Assembly: GCA_009788065.1 (NCBI GenBank) | Contig: WQSF01000007.1 | Coordinates: 7,950-60,148 of the forward strand | Direction: 5' to 3' | Origin: Treponema sp. | Lineage (GTDB): Bacteria > Spirochaetota > Spirochaetia > Treponematales > Breznakiellaceae | Length of the DNA stretch: 52,199 bases | Shown here: positions 17,937 through 26,675 of the stretch, in pieces | Position numbering within the stretch: the stretch's first letter is position 1 | Layout: each line of letters starts with the position of its first letter | Program-made: the position numbers and the translations under genes | Notes under the pieces: generated by a model | Told to the model about the DNA's origin: nothing | Seen by the model: the letters and a program-made list of their open reading frames with translations, nothing else | Database searches by the model: none

Positions 17937-18922
17937 TTTTGTTCGTTCTCAACAGATTCAGAGACGGTTTCTGCGGCGAGCCGTTCCTGTTCCTGTTTCT
18001 CTTTTTCGGCGGCGGACATACGCATGGCGTTTATTGTGTTTTGAATACTGTTTTTATTGGAGGTGCTGACTCCTTTTATGGCAAGAAGTCCTTCCACAGA
18101 TGGTATGTTATCAAAGCCTTCTAAAACGGCTTTTTCAAGTTCCGCCGCGCCTTCGGCGTTTTCACCGTCAGCGGTTAAAAGAACTTTTGCTATTGCAAAA
18201 CGTACATCGCTTTTCTTCGGATTTACCGATGTATCGGCGATTCCTGTGTGCGCAAGGCGGTATTCTTCAAGCGCTCTCGCGTAAAGTTCATGGTACTCAA
18301 GCGTTTGCGCGTATTCATAACGCACCTTTGCATCCGAATTAACGCTGAGCCAATCGGCGAATCTGTCGATCGCTTCCAGTTTTTTTAGAGCCGCCTGACA
18401 GCGGGCGAACAGAAGCATCGTATCCTTGTTTTCCTGAAGCGCGACAGGATATTTTAAAAGCACTTCTTCCGCCGCGCTGTAGCGTTCAAGCGTGTATAAA
18501 ACAAGCGCGTGGTTGTATCCGTCGTCCGCGCTTTCAGGAACAATGTCAAGAAGCCTGTAATAATGTTTTTCCGCAATTTCTATCTCAGTTGTTTTTATTC
18601 TTGAATAAGCCGCCGCTTTTAGAGCAAGTACATTATCGGGATCCTTTTTTAAAATTGATTCAAAATATTTGGCGGCTTCTTCATATCTTTCCCTTTCAAA
18701 AGCGAGCCGTCCGAGATTGTACGTCGAGGCAACCAATGTTCTATCTGAAAGCCTCGCGCGGCTCAGCCATTTTTCAGCCTCTTCATATTTTCCAAGTTCA
18801 AAATAAGCCATCCCGATAGAATAATATTCCTGCGCAGAAACAGGGCCTCCCGCGCATCCCGAAAAAATGATTATAAGAAAAAGAGAAATAATAAAAAATA
18901 AATAAAAAGTTTTTTTTATCAT
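17933..18922 (-). CDS. TPR-repeat lipoprotein
   Basis: The protein has 329 residues, with a lipoprotein signal whose lipobox ends IIFSGC (about C23). At least three TPR units follow, starting at YYSIGMAYFELGKYEEAEKWL, STYNLGRLAFERERYEEAAKYF and DNVLALKAAAYSRIKTTEIEIAEKHY, with weaker copies downstream. The last 40 residues are charged and low in complexity (EKEKQEQERLAAE). It probably works as a periplasmic or outer-membrane scaffold. It lies between UPRTase (nine bases away) and the convergent giant barrel gene, whose stop it overlaps by four bases; this proximity is suggestive but not proof of partnership. Confidence 0.85.
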   Translation of the reverse strand: MIKKTFYLFFIISLFLIIIFSGCAGGPVSAQEYYSIGMAYFELGKYEEAEKWLSRARLSDRTLVASTYNLGRLAFERERYEEAAKYFESILKKDPDNVLALKAAAYSRIKTTEIEIAEKHYYRLLDIVPESADDGYNHALVLYTLERYSAAEEVLLKYPVALQENKDTMLLFARCQAALKKLEAIDRFADWLSVNSDAKVRYEYAQTLEYHELYARALEEYRLAHTGIADTSVNPKKSDVRFAIAKVLLTADGENAEGAAELEKAVLEGFDNIPSVEGLLAIKGVSTSNKNSIQNTINAMRMSAAEKEKQEQERLAAETVSESVENEQN

Positions 18923-18931
18923 TTAATCCTT

Positions 18932-19987
18932 TTATTTAACAAGGCCAAGAACGGTTTTTTCTATTTCCCTAAACTGCGAACGGTACAGGTTTGACATTCC
19001 GGCGCCGTAATCCGCGAGCAGTTGAATAATGTTTCTTGAATTGCCGCAGTTGTCGCTTCCGTTAATACGATCTCCCGCGTCTCCAAGACCCGGCATTATA
19101 TACGCGTCGTCATTCAAAACTCCGTCCATCCAGAGTGTGTAAACATCGCAGTTATCAAGCGCTCTTACAACACGAAGGGCGCCTTTTAAGGCGGCAATAA
19201 CATTTAAAAAAATAATTGATTTTGGCTTTATTCCAATACTGCTGAGATAATTAACAACGGTTACAAGACTGCCGCCTGTCGCGTTCATCGGGTCGGCGAA
19301 AACCAGATCTTTGCCTTCCAGATCGGAAGGATTAATAAATGATTTATTAAGATCAAGAATGTATTCCATGTCGCTTTCACGCTTTGATTCATTGCGGTAA
19401 ATTCTGAAAAGGGCAAACGGCGTTACATAGCCTGTAGATGAATATTCTTCGATCTCCTTACTCATGATCATCGAAGGAAGAAGGGCGCCTCTGAGCATTA
19501 CGCACATAACGGTATTGGAAATTCTGCTGTCAACATTGTTTATTTTATGAACCGCGTAATTTTGAGCGGGGCTTGTAACTGGAGTTTTAACAATCAGATA
19601 ATTTTTCTGGTTGCCGGGAGCAGACGTCCACGCAAGTTTAAAAAGCATTTCATAGGCGCGCTGGATATAATAAATAAATTCATTGTTGTCTGTATTTACA
19701 TCTCTTAACTTTGCTATTAAGCGCGAAGCCTCGGAATGATCTTCCTGCGGAGACACAAATGAGTAAACGCGTATCCTCGGATTTTTTAAACAAATATCTT
19801 TCATTAATTCGCCCATTTCGTTGTAGAGCGCGATAAGGCTGTTTTTTGCGTCATTGTTTCCGGTTTCTACCTCCGGGAAAACAGAGAGAGCTTTGACAAA
19901 TAAGCTGTCCATTGTTTTAATACTTTGCTTGTCCTGTTCGGTTAAAAAGCCGTCTAATTCGCTGGCGTTTAATATTACTTTATTCAT
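18932..19987 (-). CDS. Uracil phosphoribosyltransferase-like protein with long N-terminal extension
   Basis: The protein has 351 residues from the preferred start at 19987 ([12 protein letters not shown]). The C-terminal 200 residues are UPRTase: [12 protein letters not shown], the PRPP loop [13 protein letters not shown], and [15 protein letters not shown], which binds uracil. UPRTases are normally about 208 residues, so an extra 140 or so residues precede the domain, with no clear match. The enzyme makes UMP from uracil and PRPP. A longer open frame to 20023 exists, but its first 12 codons run through the promoter and an intergenic repeat; TATACT ends six bases before the ATG at 19987, so the shorter start is preferred. 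Confidence 0.88.
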   Translation of the reverse strand: MNKVILNASELDGFLTEQDKQSIKTMDSLFVKALSVFPEVETGNNDAKNSLIALYNEMGELMKDICLKNPRIRVYSFVSPQEDHSEASRLIAKLRDVNTDNNEFIYYIQRAYEMLFKLAWTSAPGNQKNYLIVKTPVTSPAQNYAVHKINNVDSRISNTVMCVMLRGALLPSMIMSKEIEEYSSTGYVTPFALFRIYRNESKRESDMEYILDLNKSFINPSDLEGKDLVFADPMNATGGSLVTVVNYLSSIGIKPKSIIFLNVIAALKGALRVVRALDNCDVYTLWMDGVLNDDAYIMPGLGDAGDRINGSDNCGNSRNIIQLLADYGAGMSNLYRSQFREIEKTVLGLVK

Positions 19988-19993
19988 ACAGAC

Positions 19994-19999
19994 AGTATA
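19994..19999 (-). promoter_or_regulatory. -10 element of the UPRTase gene
   Basis: TATACT on the minus strand lies six bases before the ATG at 19987, again implying a leaderless mRNA. A TGACTG within the nearby repeat lies 17 bases upstream and could serve as a weak -35. Confidence 0.5.
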
Positions 20000-20011
20000 C
20001 AGTAAAAACAG

Positions 20012-20036
20012 GGTGTCAGTCACCTATGCTGACACC
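20012..20036. repeat. Intergenic repeat GGTGTCAGTCACC with inverted copy (stem-loop)
   Basis: GGTGTCAGTCACC (20012-20024) is followed by CTGACACC (20029-20036). GGTGTCAG and CTGACACC form a perfect 8-base stem with a 9-base loop. The same 13-base unit occurs twice at 44771-44805. It lies between the divergent UPRTase and NHL lipoprotein genes, upstream of the UPRTase -10. Confidence 0.75.
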
Positions 20037-20074
20037 ATTGACAAATAAATGAAAAAGATGGATTTTGAAAGAAT

Positions 20075-21286
20075 ATGAAGTATACTCGCGTTCCTGTGAA
20101 AATTGCGGCTGTTATATTTGTTTTTATCTTTATAACTGCCTGTCATAAAAACGAAATCGGCTCTGTAGGAAGGGAAGACCTTTTTTCTCTTGAAATCGGC
20201 CCGATGGAGGATCAGATAGCTCTTTATAAACTGGACGGAAACAGGGGTATAAGGCGAACCGGTTTTACCATGCGCGACGGGCTTTTTTACATTGCGGACG
20301 GAAACTCCGGTAAAATTGTCCGTTATAACTCATACGGCGACCTTTTATTCATGATTTACAACGAGGAAACAAATCCCGCGCCCATCACTTTAAAAACAAA
20401 TATTTCTGAAGAAGAACAGGCAACCCGCTGGGCGTATTCATATCCGCTTGAAGAACCAGGATGGATCGCGGTCGATTCGCGCAAGCATATTTTTGTCGAG
20501 GACAGACTGCCGAGACAAGAGCACAGAAACGACTCTGAAACAAAGGCGTTACTGGACGGCATCATTCTTCATTTTGATCAGGACGGCCGTTTTATTAATT
20601 ATCTTGGAAGCGACGGAATAGGCGGAAAGCCGTTTCCGCGTATTATCGGATTGACGGCGACCTTAAGAGATGAACTTGCGGTCGTCTGCCGTCTTCCAGA
20701 CGGGTGGAATATTTATTGGTTCAATTCATCGGGAATGCTTTTATATCTTGTAAAAATTTCCGCAAACGAAATCCCCGCTCTTTCAGACTGGCCGGAAGCT
20801 CATTCGTTTATAGACAGCATTACTCCTCTTCCAGATTCAAGAAAGCTTTTAATCAAGGTTGATTATTCCAGCGATACGTTTGATCAGTCTACAAATACAA
20901 GGACGGGAAGCGTGCCTGTCAGCTCCTGCATATGGATATTAAACGTAGAGGACGGCTCTTATACTGGTTTTACAGAACTTCCTCTTTATGAAATTGTCGA
21001 AGGCGGACAGCCTACCAATGTCGAAATCTCCTATTCAATGCTTGGCGCCTCAAAAGACGGCAAAGTGCTGATGTACTTCCCAGTAGAAACCGGCTATTCG
21101 CTCTTGTTCATTAATATCAATACGCGCGAACAGCGCAGGGGATATATCCAGTTTTCAATAGACGAACTTCAGTACAATGATTTTTTTCTTTCTAACGAAG
21201 GAATTCTTTCAGCCATGCTTGCCGACAATTATAACGTAAAGTTTGTATGGTGGCGGACGGACAGGTTTATGGGTGAATCATTGTAG
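20075..21286 (+). CDS. NHL/beta-propeller-like lipoprotein
   Basis: The protein has 403 residues with a lipoprotein signal ending IFITAC (C23). The mature part has repeated blade-like strands: RDGLFYIADGNSGKIVRYNSYGDLLF near 68-93, PGWIAVDSRKHIFVED near 128-143 and ILHFDQDGRFINYLG near 167-181, typical of NHL-type beta-propellers. It should be membrane anchored on the periplasmic or outer-membrane side and act in binding rather than catalysis. A TTGACA at 20038-20043 lies upstream, but the -10 is poor. The next gene starts 15 bases after its stop, so the pair is probably co-transcribed. Confidence 0.75.
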   Translation: MKYTRVPVKIAAVIFVFIFITACHKNEIGSVGREDLFSLEIGPMEDQIALYKLDGNRGIRRTGFTMRDGLFYIADGNSGKIVRYNSYGDLLFMIYNEETNPAPITLKTNISEEEQATRWAYSYPLEEPGWIAVDSRKHIFVEDRLPRQEHRNDSETKALLDGIILHFDQDGRFINYLGSDGIGGKPFPRIIGLTATLRDELAVVCRLPDGWNIYWFNSSGMLLYLVKISANEIPALSDWPEAHSFIDSITPLPDSRKLLIKVDYSSDTFDQSTNTRTGSVPVSSCIWILNVEDGSYTGFTELPLYEIVEGGQPTNVEISYSMLGASKDGKVLMYFPVETGYSLLFININTREQRRGYIQFSIDELQYNDFFLSNEGILSAMLADNYNVKFVWWRTDRFMGESL

Positions 21287-21301
21287 GGGAGATAAGGTTC
21301 A

Positions 21302-21904
21302 ATGAGCGATAATGACAAAGATCAAAAAGACGCAGAAAATGAAAAAAAAGAAAATCAAAGGCCGAATCAAAAATATAATCTGAGCAGGAATTCAGGCGAA
21401 GTACCGCCTGAAGGGCTTACGTTTTACTACAACCGCGAACGCAGGCTTGCCAATGCGCCTGAATCGGTAAGAGATATGTACAAAGAGCAGAAGAAAACCC
21501 GCTTCGGGCTTTTTTCGGTTCTTGTCGCCGACAAACCAAGAACGTTTCTTTTTGCGATGATCGTTTTACTTTGCGTCGCAATACTGGTGCTTTCATTAAC
21601 AGGTTATCTTGATACCTCCACATTTGACGGAAACAGGCTTGATATAACAGGCACTCATTTTGAAGGCGCGACAATTATATTAATAAAAAAAAGCGCCAGA
21701 AATAATAACGCTTATTCAGGCGCCGTTGAAATCGCTGTCTCTGTTCCTCAGGAGGACGATTTTCCCGTTTTTTATCACCGGATTTTTTTTAGTATGGAAA
21801 AAGAAGAGATGTACCGTTTCGCGGTTCCTTTCGATTCTGCGGAACTTTTGATGGTTCTGCAATCTGAAAAAAACACGCTCCAATTAAAATTAATACCCAA
21901 ATAA
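21302..21904 (+). CDS. Hypothetical single-pass membrane protein
   Basis: The protein has 200 residues. The first 80 are charged and low in complexity (Lys, Glu, Asn, Gln rich), followed by one transmembrane helix near 81-101 (FLFAMIVLLCVAILVLSLTGYL) and a C-terminal domain of about 95 beta-rich residues. The arrangement implies a cytoplasmic N-terminus and a periplasmic C-terminal domain. No family was recognised. A GGGGAGATAAGG ribosome binding site lies just before the ATG, in the gap after the NHL lipoprotein gene, so the two are probably one operon. Confidence 0.75.
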   Translation: MSDNDKDQKDAENEKKENQRPNQKYNLSRNSGEVPPEGLTFYYNRERRLANAPESVRDMYKEQKKTRFGLFSVLVADKPRTFLFAMIVLLCVAILVLSLTGYLDTSTFDGNRLDITGTHFEGATIILIKKSARNNNAYSGAVEIAVSVPQEDDFPVFYHRIFFSMEKEEMYRFAVPFDSAELLMVLQSEKNTLQLKLIPK

Positions 21905-21925
21905 ATAAAATATCATGATAACGGA

Positions 21926-21954
21926 TTGACTTAACAACTTTTTTGTGTTATCTA
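21926..21954 (+). promoter_or_regulatory. Possible promoter of the small membrane protein gene
   Basis: TTGACT (21926-21931), 17 bases and TATCTA (21949-21954), the latter preceded by an extended TG. The -10 is a weak match but ends six bases before the preferred ATG at 21961, as at several other genes here. Confidence 0.4.
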
Positions 21955-21960
21955 TTAATT

Positions 21961-22374
21961 ATGATACAGTTGTATGTTTTATCAATTCTGTGCTGCGGCA
22001 TTTCAGGTTTCATTCTTTTTACCGGGAATGACGAGGGAAACGATCTGCCGTCCCCTGTTAATACGCCTACTTCCCACCTTGTTCTCGGCATCATAAGCGC
22101 CGTCACCGGAATTTTAAAACTTCTTTCTCCTTTACCTTCCAGCATGAACGCCGCGCGCGGAATAATTATACTCGGCGATCTTATACCGTGCGCCGCGGGA
22201 ATTGTCGCGGGTCTTATTTTAATTTTCGGGCTTTATAGAAGGGATATTTCCGCCAAAGACGGCGAACTCGATCGTATAGGAACAAAGCTTCTGGTTTTCA
22301 GAAAACCGATAGGAATCGCGCTAATGTGCGCCGCCCTTGTGCATTTTATTTTCGGAGAACTGCTTTTCTTGTAG
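21961..22374 (+). CDS. Hypothetical four-helix membrane protein
   Basis: The protein has 137 residues from the ATG at 21961 and contains about four hydrophobic helices: near 2-21, 42-57, 68-92 and 115-137, with a short loop of charged residues between the third and fourth. No family was recognised. A GTG at 21943 would add six residues, but that start lies within the promoter, so the ATG is preferred. The gene stands alone and its end is 13 bases from the stop of the convergent omptin-like gene. Confidence 0.65.
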   Translation: MIQLYVLSILCCGISGFILFTGNDEGNDLPSPVNTPTSHLVLGIISAVTGILKLLSPLPSSMNAARGIIILGDLIPCAAGIVAGLILIFGLYRRDISAKDGELDRIGTKLLVFRKPIGIALMCAALVHFIFGELLFL

Positions 22375-22387
22375 TCTCTGTAACATC

Positions 22388-23356
22388 CTAAAAAATCACT
22401 TTAATAATTATCCGTATGTCGATCAGCGAAAGCGCAGCTCCCGCCTGATTCATGCTTAGATAAAAATCAGCGCCATTATCGTTTATATATGAATTTCCTC
22501 TTGTTCTTCCGATTCTGCGGTATGCCATTTCTAAAGTTAAATCCGCTTTTTTAAAATTAAAAGACAGACTGCCCGCAGGTTCAATAAAATGCCCCCAGCC
22601 TGAGTAATCGCGGTAAATTATCTTTTTGGTTTCTGATTTATGGTGATCTTCTGCGATACAGAATGTAAACGGGGTGTATTTAAATGAAATTTCCAAATGT
22701 AATATACTGCCGATATTCACGCCTAAAGAAACACCGGGACTTAAAAGCAGCCAGTTTTGCTTGTATGTTATAACTTCGCCGAAAAACGGATGAAATTGCC
22801 AATTTTCAAACGCGTATGTTCCGTAACCGTCTTGTGCTGAAAAATAAAAATGCATCCATGAGAAGGCAAGTAAGGGTTTGATATAAAACAACTTTACAAC
22901 CGGTATGGAAGCTCCGGCGGAAAAATCCAGGCTTAAAAACCGGGTTGTTTTATTCGTATGTTTGGAGTAATGGGTTAGTTCATTAGGCGCGGGAGAAATC
23001 CAGTCGCGGTCTTGCATATTGCCGGAATCGGACGGAAAACCCGCTTTAAACTTAAGAGAAGCAAAGAGCCCGGTGCCGTCCATAAGATTGGAACGGTTAA
23101 AATCCGTCTGTAAACCCACATAAAAGACGGGTTTCATGTCCCAGACAAGTTCGCTTAACAATTGTGATGGCTCATAAAATTTGTATACATATTCAAAGGA
23201 CTGGCCGTAAGCAAAACCTGCCAAAGGACCGAATGAAAACGAGTATTTTCTTGTACTTAGATTTTCTTCCCTGTTTTCTTCCTGACAATATAATGAGTTT
23301 ATTGCCGAGAATAAAAGCATGATGACTAAAACCGGCAAAACGGATATATTTTTCAT
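22388..23356 (-). CDS. Omptin-family outer-membrane aspartyl protease-like protein
   Basis: The protein has 322 residues from the ATG at 23356: a signal peptide at about 1-24, then a beta-barrel ending in IKVIF. It matches omptins such as OmpT in the catalytic positions. The segment GNMQDRDW holds D116 and D118, equivalent to OmpT D83 and D85 in its GNMVDQDW. The segment EDHH holds D237 and H239, matching the D210-x-H212 dyad, with a spacing of 119 residues between the pairs against 125 in OmpT. The C-terminal region also has the GNSYINDNGADFY loop pattern. Omptins cut proteins at basic residues at the cell surface. The family is best known from Gammaproteobacteria and needs LPS for activity. 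The upstream ATG at 23377 is less likely. Confidence 0.75.
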   Translation of the reverse strand: MKNISVLPVLVIMLLFSAINSLYCQEENREENLSTRKYSFSFGPLAGFAYGQSFEYVYKFYEPSQLLSELVWDMKPVFYVGLQTDFNRSNLMDGTGLFASLKFKAGFPSDSGNMQDRDWISPAPNELTHYSKHTNKTTRFLSLDFSAGASIPVVKLFYIKPLLAFSWMHFYFSAQDGYGTYAFENWQFHPFFGEVITYKQNWLLLSPGVSLGVNIGSILHLEISFKYTPFTFCIAEDHHKSETKKIIYRDYSGWGHFIEPAGSLSFNFKKADLTLEMAYRRIGRTRGNSYINDNGADFYLSMNQAGAALSLIDIRIIIKVIF

Positions 23357-23393
23357 TAATATGAGGATACTAGGCAAATACCGGCTTGGTCAA
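23322..23393. promoter_or_regulatory. Mutually embedded divergent promoters
   Basis: The ATGs of the omptin-like gene (23356, minus) and the SH3-like lipoprotein gene (23361, plus) are separated by four bases. Minus-strand TTGACC (23393-23388), 18 bases and TATCCT (23369-23364) fall inside the lipoprotein coding region. Plus-strand ATGACT (23322-23327), 17 bases and TATATT (23345-23350) fall inside the omptin-like coding region. Confidence 0.45.
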
Positions 23394-23780
23394 TTGTCGA
23401 AATTTATTTCTCTTTTCCTTCTTGCGCTTTGCCTGCTTTTTTTATCCGGCTGCAGCGGCAAAAAAGAAGAATTGCCTGTTGTTCCGCCTGTAACATCGCC
23501 TTTAACGAAAGATTACATAGGTTTTGGAGTTATAAAAAATTCATTTACCCATATGTCCGCCGACCCGATAGAAGACAGCGCTTCGCTCGGTTATCTCAGG
23601 CGCGGCTCTCTTGTAAAAGTGGTAAGGCGGCAAATTGTAAAAACCGAAGCCGGTTTTGTTTCATGGGTGCTGACAGACGGCGGAACAGCGTCCGTTCAGG
23701 GTTGGCTGAAAGAAGAGGTAATGGATATCTACAGCAATGAAAGCCAGGCGAAAACCGCTTCGGAGTCTTTGTCAAAATGA
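23361..23780 (+). CDS. Lipoprotein with SH3-like domain
   Basis: The protein has 139 residues from the ATG at 23361. A hydrophobic signal ends at lipobox LLFLSGC (about C30), and a domain of about 80 residues follows with GYLRRGSLVKVVRR and VQGWLKEEV, the pattern of bacterial SH3 (SH3b) domains that often bind peptidoglycan. It probably works as an envelope anchor or sensor. Its last four bases overlap the start of the DUF445 gene, so the two are translationally coupled. A TTG at 23394 is an alternative start that would give an even shorter signal peptide. Only four bases separate its ATG from that of the divergent omptin-like gene. Confidence 0.7.
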   Translation: MRILGKYRLGQLSKFISLFLLALCLLFLSGCSGKKEELPVVPPVTSPLTKDYIGFGVIKNSFTHMSADPIEDSASLGYLRRGSLVKVVRRQIVKTEAGFVSWVLTDGGTASVQGWLKEEVMDIYSNESQAKTASESLSK

Positions 23781-24487
23781 ACACCGAAGTCCTTCTGTTT
23801 GTTGTCCCTCCGATAGCAGGCGCCATTATAGCTTACATTACCAATGTAATCGCCATCAGAATGCTTTTCAGACCGTTAAAAGAAATTCGTGTATTTGGTA
23901 TGCGGGTGCCTTTTACACCGGGAGTTCTTCCCCGGCAGAGGGAAAAACTCGCGCAAAGTATAGGCGCGATGGTAGAAAGAGAATTAATAACCGCAGAGGT
24001 GTTAAGAAACCGTTTGTCCAATATTGATATTAACGGTTTTTCCGATCTTATTACTGATTTTTTGCGCAGGGACGACATTAAAAAAGAACTTGAATCAAAA
24101 GGGCGAATTCTTCTTCGCGATGTCTTTTTTAAACTGAATTCTTTACAGCGGCTTTTTCTTTCGGCAGGGCAGTACGATCAAACGCTGGATGAAAAAATGC
24201 CTGAAATTATCAATGAATTAATCGCTTCTGTAGAGAAGCTCCTGAAAGAAGACAGAGTGAAAAGAAAACTGCTGATGACTGTTGACGGTCAGATCGAAAA
24301 CATATTGGCTTCGATCGACGTAAAAAAACTTGTGTCGGACAGAATAAATTCGCTGGATATGCTGCGCGTAGAAAGAATAATTCTGGATGTAATGACAGAT
24401 CAGTTTAAATGGATTTATTTTTTCGGCGGAGCGCTCGGTTTTTTAATCGGCTTGTTTCAGGCGACGTTTACTTTTTTGCTTCGCTGA
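23777..24487 (+). CDS. DUF445 family membrane protein
   Basis: The protein has 236 residues. The N-terminus holds the DUF445 signature: PPIAGAIIAYITNVIAIRMLFRP at about 9-30, then FTPGVLPRQREKLAQSIG with the conserved Gly-Pro-Arg-Arg pattern. Helices follow, and a C-terminal transmembrane segment near 213-236 (WIYFFGGALGFLIGLFQATFTFLL) ends the protein. The two ends would lie in the membrane with a soluble coiled middle. Its function is unknown. It overlaps the lipoprotein stop by four bases (ATGA), and its own 3' end overlaps the convergent rlmN gene by 20 bases. Confidence 0.87.
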   Translation: MNTEVLLFVVPPIAGAIIAYITNVIAIRMLFRPLKEIRVFGMRVPFTPGVLPRQREKLAQSIGAMVERELITAEVLRNRLSNIDINGFSDLITDFLRRDDIKKELESKGRILLRDVFFKLNSLQRLFLSAGQYDQTLDEKMPEIINELIASVEKLLKEDRVKRKLLMTVDGQIENILASIDVKKLVSDRINSLDMLRVERIILDVMTDQFKWIYFFGGALGFLIGLFQATFTFLLR

Positions 24488-25535
24488 CAACGCCAAGCTG
24501 TCCGCATGCGCCTGAGATTTTTTTTCCCTTATGAAGACGCACGGTAACTTTTAATTTATGGCTTTCAAGCGCTTTAATAAAATTCTCTGTTTCTTTCCTG
24601 TCAGGTTCGCATAAATCTTTATTTTCATATTTTAAGCCCTCTACAGGATTCCACGGAATAATGTTAATAACTGTATCAAGCTCTTTTGCAAAATCCGCGA
24701 TACAGGAAGCGTCTTTTACGCTTGTGTTTATCCCTCCCGTTTCCTTTACGGCAAGCAGAGGAATTTCCAGTGTAATTCTTCCTCCGCCGTTCTTCTGATA
24801 CAGCAAAAGAGATTTTTTTACTTCGTTTAACGGATTACTGTTTGTTACCGGCATAAGCGTGCGGCGCAAATTTTCATCGGCTGTAACAAGCGATAAAGCG
24901 AGTTTAAAAAAAGGTCCGTTTTTTGCAATATCAAGAATTCCATCGTAGATTCCGCAGGTAGAAACAGTTATTCTTCTAAGCGATAAATTTAAACCTTTTT
25001 TGTCACATAATATTTCAACCGCTTTTCTTAAATTGGAAATATTTAAAAGAGGCTCTCCCATTCCCATGATAACAATGTTGTCTATAATATGTCCGTCTTT
25101 TTTACCTGAACCTGCTGTATTTCTTAAGTGTAAAAACTGCTCGATTATCTCTGCACTTTCAAGGTTTCTTTTAAAACCAAGAGACCCGGTTTTACAGAAG
25201 ACGCACATGGCGGGGCATCCCGCCTGAGTGGAAAGGCAGGCTGTAAGGCGTTTTTTACCGTCGCTCAGCAAGACAGCCTCGATTACCGCCTTATCATGAA
25301 GCTGTAACGCAATTTTAACTGTATCTGCTTCATCAAGGCGGTTTATTACCGAACTTGAAAATACATTAAAATTTTGAGACAGCTCTTTTTGAAGCGCTGA
25401 CGGGATGTTTGACATGTCTTCAAAACGGTTTTTACCCTTTAAAATCCAGCCGTAAATCTGGCTGATACGGTATCTTGGAAGATCAGGTAAAAGTTCCTGT
25501 AACTGCAGAATATCCAATCCGGCGAGAGTTTTCAT
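24468..25535 (-). CDS. rlmN: 23S rRNA (adenine2503-C2)-methyltransferase (RlmN)
   Basis: The protein has 355 residues, as usual. It is a radical-SAM enzyme that methylates A2503 of 23S rRNA and A37 of some tRNAs. The [4Fe-4S] motif CPAMCVFC is preceded by STQAG, and GMGEPLLN follows. The methyl-carrier cysteine is in GACGQLG near the C-terminus, and the region near residue 110 has the second conserved Cys. The gene is the last of a minus-strand run after a TPR protein (three bases apart) and overlaps the convergent DUF445 gene by 20 bases at its 3' end. Confidence 0.96.
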   Translation of the reverse strand: MKTLAGLDILQLQELLPDLPRYRISQIYGWILKGKNRFEDMSNIPSALQKELSQNFNVFSSSVINRLDEADTVKIALQLHDKAVIEAVLLSDGKKRLTACLSTQAGCPAMCVFCKTGSLGFKRNLESAEIIEQFLHLRNTAGSGKKDGHIIDNIVIMGMGEPLLNISNLRKAVEILCDKKGLNLSLRRITVSTCGIYDGILDIAKNGPFFKLALSLVTADENLRRTLMPVTNSNPLNEVKKSLLLYQKNGGGRITLEIPLLAVKETGGINTSVKDASCIADFAKELDTVINIIPWNPVEGLKYENKDLCEPDRKETENFIKALESHKLKVTVRLHKGKKISGACGQLGVVSEAKK

Positions 25536-25538
25536 TTA

Positions 25539-26675
25539 TTATTTAATGTTATCAAGCATTTCTGTGATTTTAACGCATTTTATCCCAAGTCGCTGGAAAT
25601 CTTCCAGAGCTTCCGCCGCGCCCCGTTTATTGTTCATTTTTAAATAGCAGTCGGCAAGTTCAATATACAATCTGTAGTTTTTATTATCCTGCTGGATTAA
25701 TCGTTTAAAGGATGTTAGAGCGTCTTCGTATTTACCCTGTTCTTTCGCGATAAGCGCGAGCCCCATAACCGCGTAGGTGTCGAATTCCACGTTAAGCGCT
25801 TTTTCGTAATAGACTTTCGCGTTTTCATAGTCTTTTAAATTACGGTATGCGTCTCCGGCGCGCGTAAGGATCATTTTATTGCGCGGATCATGTTCAAGGA
25901 TACGCGTCCAGTATTCAAGCGATTTGGTTATCTGATTCATTCCCCTGTAACAGTCGGCAAGCCCGAAGAGCGCGTAAAAATTACTGCTTTCCCTTTTTAA
26001 GGCAGTTTCAAAATACGGAATGCCTTCGCTGAAAGTTTTTAATTTTCTGTGGCAGTTTCCAATCGAGGTAAGTACGCGGATATCGACATCGGAACTGCCC
26101 TGTTTCATCATTTTTTCCCAATAGTAAAGAGCTTCCGAATATTCTTTAAAATCATAGTGCAGATGCCCGAGTCCGATAATGGCATACGGGTTAGAATCTT
26201 CCATTTCCATTACTTTCATGTAGGTGTTTTTTGAATTCGTAAAATCGCGCACTTTTCTGTAAGCGTCGGCAATTCTTGTAAGAACGGTGATATTTTTATT
26301 ATCATGAACCAAATACTGTTCCCATATCTCAATTGCTTTCTGATACTGGTTCATCGCCTTGTAACAATCGGCAAGCCCGAAGAGCGCGTAATTGTTACCG
26401 GGATGATGGACAAGGCACCTTTGATAATATTTTACGGCTTCGCGGATTGAACCCTGTTTGCGCGTGGCGTCTCCCATACCTACAAGCGCGTAGTTGTTGT
26501 TTTCGTCCATCATTAAAATTTTTGTAAAACAATCTATCGCGTCGCTTACTCTATTTTCTTTTAAAAGATGGTATCCTGTTTTTGAAATATCAGATATTTT
26601 TTGCGATTCACAAACCATCTGCGGATCAGGCATTACTTCATGGGGAGCGCCGTCGGAATTATAAATATCACTCAT
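25539..26675 (-). CDS. TPR-repeat protein
   Basis: The protein has 378 residues from the preferred ATG at 26675 (MSDIYNSDGAPHEV) and no signal peptide. It has about nine TPR units, each ending in Tyr/Phe-x-x-Ala-Ile patterns, such as KYYQRCLVHHPGNNYALFGLADCYK, YEKALNVEFDTYAVMGLALIAKEQGKYE and a final ADCYLKMNNKRGAAEALEDF. Such arrays are protein-binding scaffolds. The frame is open further to 26777, but the shorter start overlaps the previous gene by eight bases and is the normal pattern for coupled genes. rlmN follows three bases later. Confidence 0.9.
   Translation of the reverse strand: MSDIYNSDGAPHEVMPDPQMVCESQKISDISKTGYHLLKENRVSDAIDCFTKILMMDENNNYALVGMGDATRKQGSIREAVKYYQRCLVHHPGNNYALFGLADCYKAMNQYQKAIEIWEQYLVHDNKNITVLTRIADAYRKVRDFTNSKNTYMKVMEMEDSNPYAIIGLGHLHYDFKEYSEALYYWEKMMKQGSSDVDIRVLTSIGNCHRKLKTFSEGIPYFETALKRESSNFYALFGLADCYRGMNQITKSLEYWTRILEHDPRNKMILTRAGDAYRNLKDYENAKVYYEKALNVEFDTYAVMGLALIAKEQGKYEDALTSFKRLIQQDNKNYRLYIELADCYLKMNNKRGAAEALEDFQRLGIKCVKITEMLDNIK

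Noticed and set aside
19988-20023. Longer UPRTase start at 20023
   Set aside because: The additional residues come from the promoter and the GGTGTCAGTCACC repeat; TATACT sits just before the ATG at 19987.
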